Assembly: GCA_002238685.1 (NCBI GenBank)
Contig: MPMV01000001.1
Coordinates: 186,001-250,000, forward strand
Length of the DNA: 64,000 nt
Reading direction: 5' to 3'
Source: a bacterium EF100-94H03 bin56
Lineage (GTDB): Bacteria; Pseudomonadota; Alphaproteobacteria; SP197
The position numbers were made by a program, and so were the translations under genes. Each line of letters begins with the position of its first letter. Position 1 is the stretch's first letter. Below are positions 36,471 to 45,134 of this stretch, one piece after another. The notes under the pieces are model-generated. The model saw nothing but the letters and a program-made list of their open reading frames with translations. It was not told the DNA's origin and did not search any database.

Positions 36471-36911
36471 GCGAAGAGTGCTTTCAGCTGCACGGTGCAG
36501 GTGCGGGAGGGACTGAACGCCCCATTGGCAGATCCGGCTCCCTCGGTTGCTGCCATCGCCGAGATCCGGAAGAAGGCCGAGCAGGAGCGTCGCCGGCTGC
36601 GCTACCGTGGTGGCGGCCTCTCCTTGTGAATGCCCCGGTCTATTCCGGTGCGGCACCACGCCCCTTGTGCTCCAGGTAGTCCTTATCCTGTATGCCTTGC
36701 TGAAGGAGATACGGCCTTACCCGTCAGACACGGCGAATACGCTCAACCGAGCCGGGGAGCACGGACATGTCCTTTGATTTCATTTGCCGGCGACTCCATC
36801 CTGCCGCCATAATGTGGCGGGTTCAGATTTTCGAGAAGTTCGTGCCTGATTCCTTTGCCCTCGTTGCCACTTTCGGGGATGGAGGGACTATCCATACGAG
36901 AAGGAACGAGT
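36471..36911. other. Intergenic stretch with a possible gene remnant
   Basis: About 440 bp. From 36501 to 36628 an open frame without ATG reads VREGLNAPLADPAPS, AIAEIRKKAEQERRR and ends GGGLSL; it looks like the C-terminal tail of a lost gene. The rest shows nothing I can name. The MNT gene's ribosome site (AAGGAACGAGT) is at its right end. Confidence 0.35.
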
Positions 36912-37247
36912 ATGGACCGTGTTGACGATGCTCTTCTGCGGCGGATGACGGCGACCATCGTTGATACGGCTGATCCCGAACAGGTGATCCTCTTCGGCTC
37001 TCGCGCCCGTGGCGACGCCAAGCCCGACTCAGATGTCGATCTGGTGGTCGTCGAGGCGGAACCGTTCGGGCCGGGCCGGGACCGCGGCGCTGAAGAGACA
37101 CGCCTCTGGCGCGCGCTCGCGAAATTTCACGTTCCGAAGGATATCCTGGTTTATAGCCGGGAAGAAGCCGACCGCTGGCGCGGCTCCCTCAATCATGTGC
37201 TCGCGCGCGCGTTGCGCGAAGGCAAAGTGCTTTATGAGCGACCTTGA
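36912..37247 (+). CDS. Minimal nucleotidyltransferase (MNT), antitoxin-type partner of HEPN
   Basis: 111 residues from ATG 36912 (AAGGAACGAGT upstream). Pol-beta-type nucleotidyltransferase motif: FGSRARGD (Gly29-Ser30) followed by SDVDLVVV with Asp41 and Asp43, the metal-binding pair. In known MNT-HEPN toxin-antitoxin modules the MNT modifies the HEPN RNase with nucleotides and silences it. The start of the HEPN gene overlaps its end by 14 bp, so they are translated together. A third catalytic Asp may lie in PKDILVYS. Confidence 0.9.
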   Translation: MDRVDDALLRRMTATIVDTADPEQVILFGSRARGDAKPDSDVDLVVVEAEPFGPGRDRGAEETRLWRALAKFHVPKDILVYSREEADRWRGSLNHVLARALREGKVLYERP

Positions 37248-37542
37248 GCAGGCGGTGGAGCTGGCGGGCGCGGCTGAGAGAGACATTTCGGCGCTTCGCG
37301 GGATGGGTGATGCAACCGTCTTCGCCGACGAGATTTTCGGCTTCCACGTCCAGCAGGCGGCGGAGAAGCTGTTTAGGGCCTGGCTCGCTTCGCAGGGCGA
37401 GACGTACCCGCTGTCGCACGATCTGGCCGCTCTGTCGGACATGCTGAGCACCGGCGGAGCGGATGTTGCCCGTTTCAACGGGTTGGTGGACTACACGCGC
37501 TACGCCGTACGCCTGCGTTACGCGGGCGCGCAAGGAGACTGA
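37234..37542 (+). CDS. HEPN-domain protein, probably truncated at its C-terminus
   Basis: 102 residues, overlapping the MNT gene. The helical signature GFHVQQAAEKLFRAWLA and the LSHDLAAL segment are typical of HEPN partners of MNT proteins. The usual length is about 125-140 residues, and the last helix is missing after RYAVRLRYAGAQGD. No clear R-x4-6-H RNase motif is visible, so its toxin activity may be lost or may use other residues. The coding-like DNA that follows does not continue a HEPN domain. Confidence 0.85.
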   Translation: MSDLEQAVELAGAAERDISALRGMGDATVFADEIFGFHVQQAAEKLFRAWLASQGETYPLSHDLAALSDMLSTGGADVARFNGLVDYTRYAVRLRYAGAQGD

Positions 37543-37656
37543 GACCAAGTTCATCGAAACCGAGGCCGGCGCCGGCAGCCTGAAACTCATCGCCGACGCC
37601 CGGGCCGAGGTGGGGCTCGGCAACGACCTCGCCTATCCGGTTGATCCGGGGAGTCC
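37543..37656 (+). pseudogene. Coding-like fragment after the HEPN gene
   Basis: In one plus frame it reads ETKFIETEAGAGSLKLIAD then ARAEVGLGNDLAYPVDPG, with strong GC-rich codon bias but no start and an abrupt end at the amine-oxidase gene. I do not recognise the family. It may be the stub of a gene cut when the island arrived. Confidence 0.3.
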
Positions 37657-38994
37657 TCATGACAGCGTGGCGGCGACCTCCCGGGCGACGGATCGGCCGT
37701 TGAGCCAGGCGCCGCCGGCGAGCTGGTACCATGGCGCGGCCGTGGCCTCGCCGGCAAAGAAGATCCTGTCGGCGACCGGCCGGGCGAGTTCGGCCCGTGC
37801 GCCATGGTGGCCGGGGATTGCCGCGGCATAGGCGCCACGTGTCCAGGGATTGCTGTCCCAGTCCGTCGCCAGTCCCCTCACGAAGTGCTTGTGCACGTCA
37901 TTGCCGAAGATCGCGGCAAGCTCGCCCAGGGCGAAATCGATCGCGGCATCGGATCCCTCGGCCGCCAGTTCGCGGCCGAAACGCCCTCCCGTGAAACCGA
38001 TCATGAGATCGAAACTGAAGGGGAAGGTGAGGAAGTAGCAAGCCCGCGCCGGCAGCAGGTTTTCCACATGATAGGTCATCCAGTTGTTGTCGCCGAGACC
38101 GAACCGCTCACCATCGAACTCGAGAGCGATCTTCATCAGGAGCCCCATCGGCAACCGGTCGATGGCTTCCTGTTTCCACAACGGAAGGGCGGGAGCAAAG
38201 GAGATGTCTCCGGAGCCCAGCACGCCTGTGGATACGGTGACGATGCAGGCCCGTGCCCGCACGGTGCCCGACGGTGTCTCCACCGCAACGCCCTCGCCAC
38301 TCCAGTCGATGGCGGTCACCGGCGTCTCCAGCATGACAGGAAGACCGGATCCATCGCGGGCGACCAGCGTGCCGTACCCTTCTCGGATCATGTAGTAGGC
38401 GCCGGTATCGCCGAACATCCAGTTGTCCAGTGTCGACAACTCGTCAAAATCGACGGCGAAGTCCATGGGTCCCATCCACGTCTGGGAGACGCCGGAAAAC
38501 GGCATGTCGGACGGAACGACCGTCGCGGCGGCGACATCGAGACCATCGCGTCCCGCCTTGTTGAGAGCGCTGTTGATGGAGGCCCAGGCGCTGTCGTATT
38601 CCCCCCTTTCCTGGCCGGTTGCCTTGCGGTCGCCGACAAAGATGGATTCTCCGGCGCTGTTGTGGTTGTGCAGCGTGAACCCCCACTCGCGCGCCTTGGC
38701 GATGTAGGGAAGATCCGCCGGACCCATGACCCAGGAACATCCGTGATCGAAGGGAACGCCGAAGGTGTCGCTTTCCGTCCATGCCCGCCCGCCCGTTCGT
38801 CCCGCAGCCTCGAGGACGACGACGGACAATCCCTCGTCCAACAGGGTCCGGGCCGCTGCAAGGCCGGCCGCTCCGGCCCCCACGACCACGACATCCGGGT
38901 TGGTGGAAGCGCCAAGGGCGCTGGAAGGCAACGCCACCGTCGCCCCGAGGCCGGCCAGAAACGCCCGGCGAGAGAATGGTCGTGCATGAATCAT
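37657..38994 (-). CDS. Tat-exported flavin monoamine/polyamine oxidase
   Basis: 445 residues. The N-terminus SRRAFLAGLGATVALPSSALG is a twin-arginine signal, so the folded FAD enzyme should go to the periplasm. FAD binding: VVVVGAGAAGLAAART (39-44 core), then VLEAAGRTGGRAWT, and the C-terminal RIFFAGEATAAPWYQLAGG. This is the amine-oxidase pattern (oxidation of primary, secondary or poly-amines to aldehydes with peroxide). The length fits polyamine oxidases. It has its own short transcription unit between the MNT-HEPN pair and a small membrane protein. Confidence 0.92.
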   Translation of the reverse strand: MIHARPFSRRAFLAGLGATVALPSSALGASTNPDVVVVGAGAAGLAAARTLLDEGLSVVVLEAAGRTGGRAWTESDTFGVPFDHGCSWVMGPADLPYIAKAREWGFTLHNHNSAGESIFVGDRKATGQERGEYDSAWASINSALNKAGRDGLDVAAATVVPSDMPFSGVSQTWMGPMDFAVDFDELSTLDNWMFGDTGAYYMIREGYGTLVARDGSGLPVMLETPVTAIDWSGEGVAVETPSGTVRARACIVTVSTGVLGSGDISFAPALPLWKQEAIDRLPMGLLMKIALEFDGERFGLGDNNWMTYHVENLLPARACYFLTFPFSFDLMIGFTGGRFGRELAAEGSDAAIDFALGELAAIFGNDVHKHFVRGLATDWDSNPWTRGAYAAAIPGHHGARAELARPVADRIFFAGEATAAPWYQLAGGAWLNGRSVAREVAATLS

Positions 38995-39061
38995 GATCGA
39001 TCTCTTGCTTCAGTCTGCCCCCGCGTCACCACAGCAGCGTGTGGTTGTTCTGGATCCGGGA

Positions 39062-39343
39062 TCACGTCAGGTATCGTGACTTGCGGCGCCGGCGCACCAG
39101 CAGGAGGACCGCACTGACGGCAGCCGTGACGATCCACAAGGGACATCCCAGCACGGGCAGGCCGACATCCAGCCACAGGTCTGGATCGACATCCTTCTCG
39201 ATCAGCGCCTGCAATCCGACAAGACTGTTGGCATCGATCATGGCCCAGAGACCGCCGATGGAGAGGGATGTGAAGAGAACTGCCAGCACCACGGTGATGA
39301 TGACAAAGAGACTGGTCGTGATGAATCGCACCTCGGACACCAC
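39062..39343 (-). CDS. Small membrane protein with two predicted transmembrane helices
   Basis: 93 residues. A first hydrophobic segment lies at about 8-30 (TSLFVIITVVLAVLFTSL) and a second at about 62-83 (LPVLGCPLWIVTAAVSAVLL), followed by a basic tail RRRRKSRYLT that should face the cytoplasm. The loop between them is acidic (EKDVDPDLW). It is upstream of the amine oxidase on the same strand with 67 bp between. No family is recognised. It could anchor or assist the exported oxidase, but that is only positional. Confidence 0.6.
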   Translation of the reverse strand: MVSEVRFITTSLFVIITVVLAVLFTSLSIGGLWAMIDANSLVGLQALIEKDVDPDLWLDVGLPVLGCPLWIVTAAVSAVLLLVRRRRKSRYLT

Positions 39344-39631
39344 TACCCCCCTGGTCCCGGTCGGCCTTCGTACGATTTGCGGTCGGGGGAATCCCCGTGC
39401 CGGTTATCCGCACGGCATGCAGTGTAGCCGACATCCTCCGGTCCGTCATCGTTGGCCCTGGCGGATGTTGACGCGATGCGGGGCAAGGGGTGAGATTGGT
39501 TCGGCGTGAGGATCGGAGAGCTGCCATGCCCGCCGCGAGGGGAGACGGGACCTTTGTCGCCACGCCGGTTCCGGGTGATGCCATGGTAGAGCCGGGATGA
39601 CGGATCCGGACCGGCCACAGCGCGTGACGTG

Positions 39632-41544
39632 ATGCCGGCGGATCCCGGAGCATTCATCGCCTTTGCGTCCATCGTTCTGGCACTGGTGCTCTATGCTGCG
39701 CCACGGGCGTCGATGGAACTGGCCTCGCTCACCATCCTGTGCCTGTTGATGCTGGCGTTCCAGGTGTTCCCCGAAACCGGAGCGGACGGCCGCAACAGGC
39801 TCGGCCCCGATGTCCTGCTGGCCGGGTTCGCGAGCCCGGCCTTGCTCGCCCTGATCGGCCTCATTGTCATCGGCCAGGGTCTGGCCCAGACCGGAGCGCT
39901 TGACCGCCTCGCCAGGGTTCTGCTGGGCGCTGCCGGAGGGCGACCCAACGTGGCGCTGGTCTTTTCTCTCATGACCGTGCTGCTGATCAGCGGGATCCTC
40001 AACAACACGCCCGTTGTCGTGATCTTCATCCCCATCCTGCAGTCCTTCGCCAGCCGTGCCGGTACGCCTCCGAGCCGTGTCCTGATGATTCTGAGCTATG
40101 CCGCCATCCTGGGCGGCATGACGACACTGGTCGGCTCGAGCACCAACCTACTGGTCGATGGCATGCTGAATGATCTCGGGCAGCAGGGTTTCGGCTTTTT
40201 CGATTTCACGGTGCCTGGGCTCGCGATTGCCGTTCCGGGCCTTCTCTTCGCCCTTGTCGTGGTGAGGCGCCTGCTCCCCAGGCACGACATCTCCGGTGAC
40301 TCCACGCTGCCGTCGGCTCGCCAGTTCCTTGCCCAGATCGATGTCGTGACGGACCGCCCGCTCCACGGCCTCAAACCAAGGGGTGGATTCTTCCCCGATC
40401 TTGGTGAAGTGACGGTCCATGCCATCCGGCGCGGTGAGAACAGCCTGCTGCCGCCCTTCGAGGACGAGGCCACGTTGCGCCACGGCGATATCCTCATCCT
40501 CAGTGCCACAAGGGCCGCGCTCACCGAGACGGTTCGCGGCCAGATGGACCTGCTGCACCCCTCGCTGGGCGATGCCTGGGTACCGCGTGAGGACGAATCC
40601 CACGGCAGACCACCCTGGCTGCGTGGCCGGCAGATGTTGAGCGAGATCATGATCACGCCGGGTTCGGAACTCATCGGCCGCACGCTGGAGCAGATCGGGT
40701 TTCGCTATCGCTACAACTGTGTCGTGGTCGGTGTGCAGCGCCGGACCGCCCGCATAAGGCGGCCGATTACCGATCTGCCGCTCGCCGCAGGGGATGTGAT
40801 GCTGATCCAGGGGACCGCCGAGGCCAAGGCAGGCCTCAGGGGGCGACCGGGTCTCCTGCCGATCGAGTGGTCGGTGAGCGACATTCCGTCGGCGCCCGAG
40901 GCATGGCGGGGGGCGGTTCTCTTTTTCTCCTCGCTCGGGGGGGCGGGGCGCGCGAGGCATGGCGGGCGTTGTTCATCTTTTCCATCGTGATCGGTGCGGC
41001 GGCGCTCGATATCGTGCCGATTGTCATCAGTGCCCTCGCCGGGGCGGTCGCCATGCTGGCCATCGGTGTGATGACCCTGCGTCAGGCAGGCCGTTCCATC
41101 GGTGCGGACCTGGTACTCATGATCGCTGCCGCCCTGGCCCTGGGCAAGGCGCTGCAGGAAACCGGTGGTGCGGAAATCCTCTCGGGCCTGCTCGCCGTTC
41201 TCCTTGTTGATGCGCCGCCTCCGGTCGTCCTTTCCGCCTTCTTCCTGCTGGTTGCAGTGCTCTCCAACCTTGTGGGCGCCAAGGCGGTTGCCGTCCTCTT
41301 CACCCCGATCGCAGTGTCTCTGGCAGCGGATGTCGGCGCTCCCGTCGAGCCCTTCGCCGTCGCCGTGGTCTTCGCCGCGAACTGCGCCTTCGCCACACCC
41401 ATGGGCTTTCCGACCAATCTCCTGGTGATGGGGCCTGCAGGTTACCGGTTCATGGACTTTGTCCGCGCCGGCCTGCCCATGGTCCTCTTCGTGTGGGCGA
41501 CCGCCTCCATCGTGCTCCCCTTCCATTACGGCCTGTGGAACTGA
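39632..41544 (+). pseudogene. SLC13/DASS-type permease with RCK_C (TrkA-C) domains, reading frame interrupted
   Basis: ATG 39632 (or GTG 39629). The N-half has membrane segments with the family phrase LISGILNNTPVVVIFIPIL and GGMTTLVGSSTNLLVDGM, then two soluble RCK_C-like regions at about 220-420 (GGFFPDLGEVTVHAI; GSELIGRTLEQIGFRYR). After a 56-bp imperfect repeat at 40891-41002 the frame moves by two and the C-half continues to 41544 (LSNLVGAKAVAVLFTPIAV, CAFATPMGFPTNLLVMGP). Without the repeat it is one protein of about 620 residues. Such permeases take up dicarboxylates or sulfate with sodium. The break may be an assembly error. Confidence 0.87.
40891..41002. repeat. Imperfect 56-bp direct duplication breaking the SLC13 permease frame
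   Basis: GGCGCCCGAGGCATGGCGGG at 40891 recurs as GGCGCGCGAGGCATGGCGGG at 40947. The first copy continues as a G-decayed version of the second and contains CTCGGGGGGGCGGGGCGCG at 40934-40952. The protein frame resumes with AWRALFIFSIVIGAA from the second copy. Confidence 0.8.
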
Positions 41545-41616
41545 GTTCGGCACTGTGCCGGTTGACGGGCACCGGGTGTCGGGGGAGATTGACGGCACGG
41601 GTGACAACGGGGATGG

Positions 41617-42354
41617 ATGATGAGGAATGCGGCAGAACGGGAAGTGCGGTGCGACCTCGCGGCCGCACACCGTCTTGCGGTGCGTGACGGCCTCAACGAG
41701 GGAGCGTGGAACCACCTGTCGGTCATGTCTCCCGACGAACCGGGCGTGATGTTCATCACGCCAGGCTATACCCACTGGAGCATGGTCAACGCCAGCAACC
41801 TTGCGGCCGTTGGCGAGGACGGCGAGCCCGTCAGCGAGGGCGGTCCGGCCCCGTCCGTCGCCGGATTCATCATTCACATGCCTGTGCATCAGGCTATACC
41901 CGGAGCGCGATGCCTGATGCACGTCCATGCGCCCTACATTACGGCCCTTTCCATGCGCAAGGGTGTCCGGCTCGACACGTCGTCATCGCAGCAGGCGGCA
42001 CAGTTCTGCGATGATGTCGCCTACTACGACAGCTACGACGGACTTCTCGTCGCCGAGGACGAGGGCCTGCGCATGGCCGACGCGATGGATGGCAGGCGCG
42101 TTCTCATGATGCGCAACCATGGCGCCATGGTGGCGGGAGGGACGGTGGGTCAGGCCTACGTCGATCTCTACCAGCTCGAACGGGCCTGCATGTACCAGAT
42201 CCTCGCCACAGGCGACGGGTATGCGCTCGAGGAAATCCCTCCCTCGATTGCCGCGGCGATTGGCCGTGATGCGCGTGAACGGCCGCGCTCCGACCGGTTC
42301 TTTCGCGCCATGCGCGATGTGCTTGATGCCGGGGAACCGGACTACGCCGCCTGA
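41617..42354 (+). CDS. Class II aldolase/adducin family protein
   Basis: 245 residues (a second ATG is at 41620). Zinc-dependent aldolases and decarboxylases of this fold cleave or remodel sugar phosphates. The metal ligands are seen in LMHVHAPYITALS (two His) and MMRNHGAMVAGG (third His); EGGPAPSVAGFIIH is the substrate-phosphate region. It starts 72 bp after the SLC13 permease and converges with the MFS gene. The sequence is closer to the adducin/unknown branch than to fuculose-phosphate aldolase, so a substrate cannot be named. Confidence 0.9.
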   Translation: MMRNAAEREVRCDLAAAHRLAVRDGLNEGAWNHLSVMSPDEPGVMFITPGYTHWSMVNASNLAAVGEDGEPVSEGGPAPSVAGFIIHMPVHQAIPGARCLMHVHAPYITALSMRKGVRLDTSSSQQAAQFCDDVAYYDSYDGLLVAEDEGLRMADAMDGRRVLMMRNHGAMVAGGTVGQAYVDLYQLERACMYQILATGDGYALEEIPPSIAAAIGRDARERPRSDRFFRAMRDVLDAGEPDYAA

Positions 42355-42360
42355 GGCCAT

Positions 42361-43542
42361 TCAGTAGCGTTTCGGGATGTAGCGGGAGTACCAGGCTCCC
42401 GCCGCCATGCCGAGCCCGACCCAGGCAAAGACCGTCGACAGCGGAAGGACCAGCAGCACGACGGCGAAGACACTCTGGGGAACGATGCGCCCGAACTCCC
42501 TGTAGGTGGTGTAAAGCGACATCATTTCTGCCCGTTCGTGCGGGTGGACGGCACGCACGAACGGCGCATTGCCCACCGCATCGATCCAGGAGGCGCAAAG
42601 GCACGACACCAGGATCAGGCCGATGACGGCATCGGGAAGAAAGGCGAACAGCGTCGCCGCGACAGACACGACGGCGGTGGCGAGATAGCCGATGACGAGA
42701 TGCCGGCGCATGCCAAGCGAGGCGCCCAGCCGTCCCCACAGGGGGGCCAGCATGACAAAGAGGCTGCCGACGGAAATGATGAGACCGGCGTCGGCGTCGG
42801 TGAAGCCGTTGTTGACGCAGTAGATCGGCGTGTAGATGAAGAACACCGACCACCAGGCCGAACGCGCCAGGGCCAGCACGTAGGCGAGACGCAGGCGGGG
42901 TTGTCTGGCGAAGCGGGGAATGAATCGCAATGGATTCGAATGGCCGCGGACCATTCTCCTTGCAGGTGTCACATAGCGGCGCCACACGATCCAGGCACCC
43001 GATGACAACGCCAGGAGCGCCATCGCCGCGAAGGGAGCCCACAGTCCGGCGAGTGAAGAAAGCTGGACACCGGCCCACGGTCCCAGGGCGAAGGCAAGAC
43101 CCAATACAGCCATGCGGACCCCCTCGAAGCGCACGAAACTCCGTCGTCCCACCCGTTCGATGATGACCATGTTGATGACGATATCGGCGGCGAAGAATCC
43201 CCAGGTGTAAAGGACGACGGCGAGGAAGAAGGCCAGCCCGCTGTCCATCGGAAAGAGAAGGGCGGACACCAGCACGCCGGAGAAACCGAGCATGATGAGA
43301 CGGTAACGTCCCTGGCGCGCCAGCATGTAGGGCAGCGCGAGCGCTCCACCCAGGCCCATGACTCCAACGGCCGTGAAGAGCACGCTCACCTGCTGCGTGT
43401 CGCCCAGCAGTTCGAATGCCCGCAGCGGAAAGACGGTGACCGGTATGGCCAGGGCCAGGATCATGAGACCCTGGATCAGGGCCAGTTCGAAGGCATGGGG
43501 AATGCCTTCGATGTTCAGCATTCGAACGAGACGAACCGGCAC
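42361..43542 (-). CDS. Major facilitator superfamily transporter
   Basis: 393 residues from a GTG at 43542; ATG at 43521 would remove 7. About 12 hydrophobic segments are visible, in two halves of six. The central loop has RRYVTPARRMVRG. Length and helix pattern fit MFS drug/metabolite exporters or sugar porters. It is downstream of the alpha/beta hydrolase and DMSP-lyase-like gene on the same strand (85 bp gap to the hydrolase), so it may move a product of that pathway. The substrate is unknown. Confidence 0.87.
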   Translation of the reverse strand: MPVRLVRMLNIEGIPHAFELALIQGLMILALAIPVTVFPLRAFELLGDTQQVSVLFTAVGVMGLGGALALPYMLARQGRYRLIMLGFSGVLVSALLFPMDSGLAFFLAVVLYTWGFFAADIVINMVIIERVGRRSFVRFEGVRMAVLGLAFALGPWAGVQLSSLAGLWAPFAAMALLALSSGAWIVWRRYVTPARRMVRGHSNPLRFIPRFARQPRLRLAYVLALARSAWWSVFFIYTPIYCVNNGFTDADAGLIISVGSLFVMLAPLWGRLGASLGMRRHLVIGYLATAVVSVAATLFAFLPDAVIGLILVSCLCASWIDAVGNAPFVRAVHPHERAEMMSLYTTYREFGRIVPQSVFAVVLLVLPLSTVFAWVGLGMAAGAWYSRYIPKRY

Positions 43543-43626
43543 GAATGCGATCCCCGAAACGGACGACGCATCATCACTCCCGCCAGGGCGACGATGTCAA
43601 GCACCGGAATGACGAATGACGGGCTT

Positions 43627-44436
43627 TCAGCTGGTGATGATTTCGCGAATCTTCCGGGCGACGACTTCGGGCCTGTGCCGGAAGAGCGAACAGTGCCCCA
43701 GGCCCTTGAGAAGGTGGAAGTGGCCATCGGCCGCAGCCTCGGCCACCAGTCGGCCGCGGGCCGGCGGCGTCTGCATGTCCTGATCGAAGCCGATCACGTG
43801 GAGCGGTCGCGTACAGCCGGCGAGCCGGTCCATGGCCGAGTAGTCGAGGCAGGCCTGCCACTGGGCGGCGAGCATGTCGCCGTCGCGCTCGGCGTAGGCG
43901 GCGGCGACCACCGGCTTGCACTTCTCCCACATCTCGTTGTCGCCCAGAACCTCTGATGGGTACATCAACAGGGCATAATGGGCGAGAGCGAAGTCGGGAG
44001 GCAGCCGGTGACCCGCTTCCCGGAACCTGATCTCTGCATCCTCCCATTCCGCTATGAAACCGCCCTTGGCGCCTGATGTTCCCATGGCGATTCCCAGGCG
44101 TACGAGCTCCGGCCAGGCCAGCAGCATCTCCTGGACGATGAGCGCGCCCATGGAAAGGCCGACGATCACGACCGGAGGATTGCAGGCTTCCCTGATCAGG
44201 GCCGCGACATCTTCGGCGTACGTGGCGATCGGCCAGGGCGGCGGGCGGTGGCTGACGGTGCGCCCGGCGCCACGCGGATCAAAGCTTGTGCAGCGGTAGT
44301 CGGAAAAGAATCCGAACTGCTCCTCCCATTCCTCGCCGGTCTGGTCGCCACCCGGACACCAGACAATGTCCGGCCCGGCTCCCGCGCGGACCCAGTGGAG
44401 GGATACATCGGCTGTCTGGAGTGTCGCGTGTTCCAT
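43627..44436 (-). CDS. Alpha/beta-fold hydrolase
   Basis: 269 residues. The nucleophile elbow is VGLSMGALIVQEM (Ser), the acid is probably the Asp in IGFDQDMQTPP, and the His is in LKGLGHCSLFRHRPE. An N-terminal FDPRGAGRT strand-loop is typical of esterase/haloperoxidase relatives. It is cytoplasmic, with no signal. Its gene ends the pair with the DMSP-lyase-like cupin (4 bp apart), so translation is probably coupled. It could process an acyl product such as an acryloyl or acetyl ester, but no activity can be assigned. Confidence 0.9.
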   Translation of the reverse strand: MEHATLQTADVSLHWVRAGAGPDIVWCPGGDQTGEEWEEQFGFFSDYRCTSFDPRGAGRTVSHRPPPWPIATYAEDVAALIREACNPPVVIVGLSMGALIVQEMLLAWPELVRLGIAMGTSGAKGGFIAEWEDAEIRFREAGHRLPPDFALAHYALLMYPSEVLGDNEMWEKCKPVVAAAYAERDGDMLAAQWQACLDYSAMDRLAGCTRPLHVIGFDQDMQTPPARGRLVAEAAADGHFHLLKGLGHCSLFRHRPEVVARKIREIITS

Positions 44437-44439
44437 GAT

Positions 44440-45069
44440 TCAGCCGGTCAGCCGGGCGAGTTGAATCGGTCCCGGTGAAACCCAGAGGCAGAACGTGAAG
44501 AGCGGCGTGGTGCGGGTGATCATCTCGTGGGGAAGCCAGGGGGTGTTGTGAACCGGTTTGCCTGGCGGGCGCGGTCGGGGCGGGGCGTCATCCTGCCCCC
44601 ACAGTGTATCGCCGCCGAAGGGATAGTAGATTTCCACGGCTTCGTGATGGTGACGTGGATAATGTTGTCCGGGACCGATCACGAAGAACGCGGCGACGAC
44701 ACGGTCGTGAGGGATGAGGGCCTCGAAGCCCAGAATGTTGGTGTAGCAGTAGTTGTTCATGTAGTCGTCGCCAAGGCTCTCGCGATAGTGCTCGCTGCGG
44801 ATCCAGCGCAGTGAGGGTTCCAGTGCGGCAAAGGCGCCGGCGAGGCTGGCCATGGGACCCTCCATGGCCATGTCGAGCGCTGCATCGAGATGGCGGCAAC
44901 CCGGCAGCCGCCGCGCATCCTGGATCCTGTCCGGCAGGCGGGCGGCCGAGAGTTCCCGGGAGAGAATGGAAAGCGGCTGAGATGTTGGCCCGTCGCCCTG
45001 GCTGGCGATGAAGCGCAGGATTTCCTGGCGCACGTGTTCGAAACGCGCGTCGATACCATCGTGGAGCAT
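44440..45069 (-). CDS. DMSP-lyase-like cupin
   Basis: 209 residues from ATG 45069 (AGAGGCC upstream); an in-frame start at 45174 would overlap the divergent yciB start. The C-terminal cupin has GQHYPRHHHEAVEIYYPFGG (His140-142, Glu146, Tyr148-149) and a second-motif His181 in WLPHEMITR, followed by PLFTFCLWV. These are the metal and catalytic positions of DddQ/DddW/DddL-type dimethylsulfoniopropionate lyases, which split DMSP to dimethyl sulfide and acrylate. The length matches. It is paired with an alpha/beta hydrolase. Other small cupins could share the fold; the YxRHHHxxxEIY pattern makes the DMSP family the best fit. Confidence 0.8.
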   Translation of the reverse strand: MLHDGIDARFEHVRQEILRFIASQGDGPTSQPLSILSRELSAARLPDRIQDARRLPGCRHLDAALDMAMEGPMASLAGAFAALEPSLRWIRSEHYRESLGDDYMNNYCYTNILGFEALIPHDRVVAAFFVIGPGQHYPRHHHEAVEIYYPFGGDTLWGQDDAPPRPRPPGKPVHNTPWLPHEMITRTTPLFTFCLWVSPGPIQLARLTG

Positions 45070-45134
45070 GGCCTCTTTCCCCGTTGGCGTCTCCCTGCCA
45101 TGGTGGGCAGGAAACCGGTCGAAGAGTGGGGGCA

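Noticed and set aside
36471-36911. A tRNA or integration site at the HNH/MNT-HEPN island
   Set aside because: No cloverleaf, integrase or flanking direct repeat could be found by eye.
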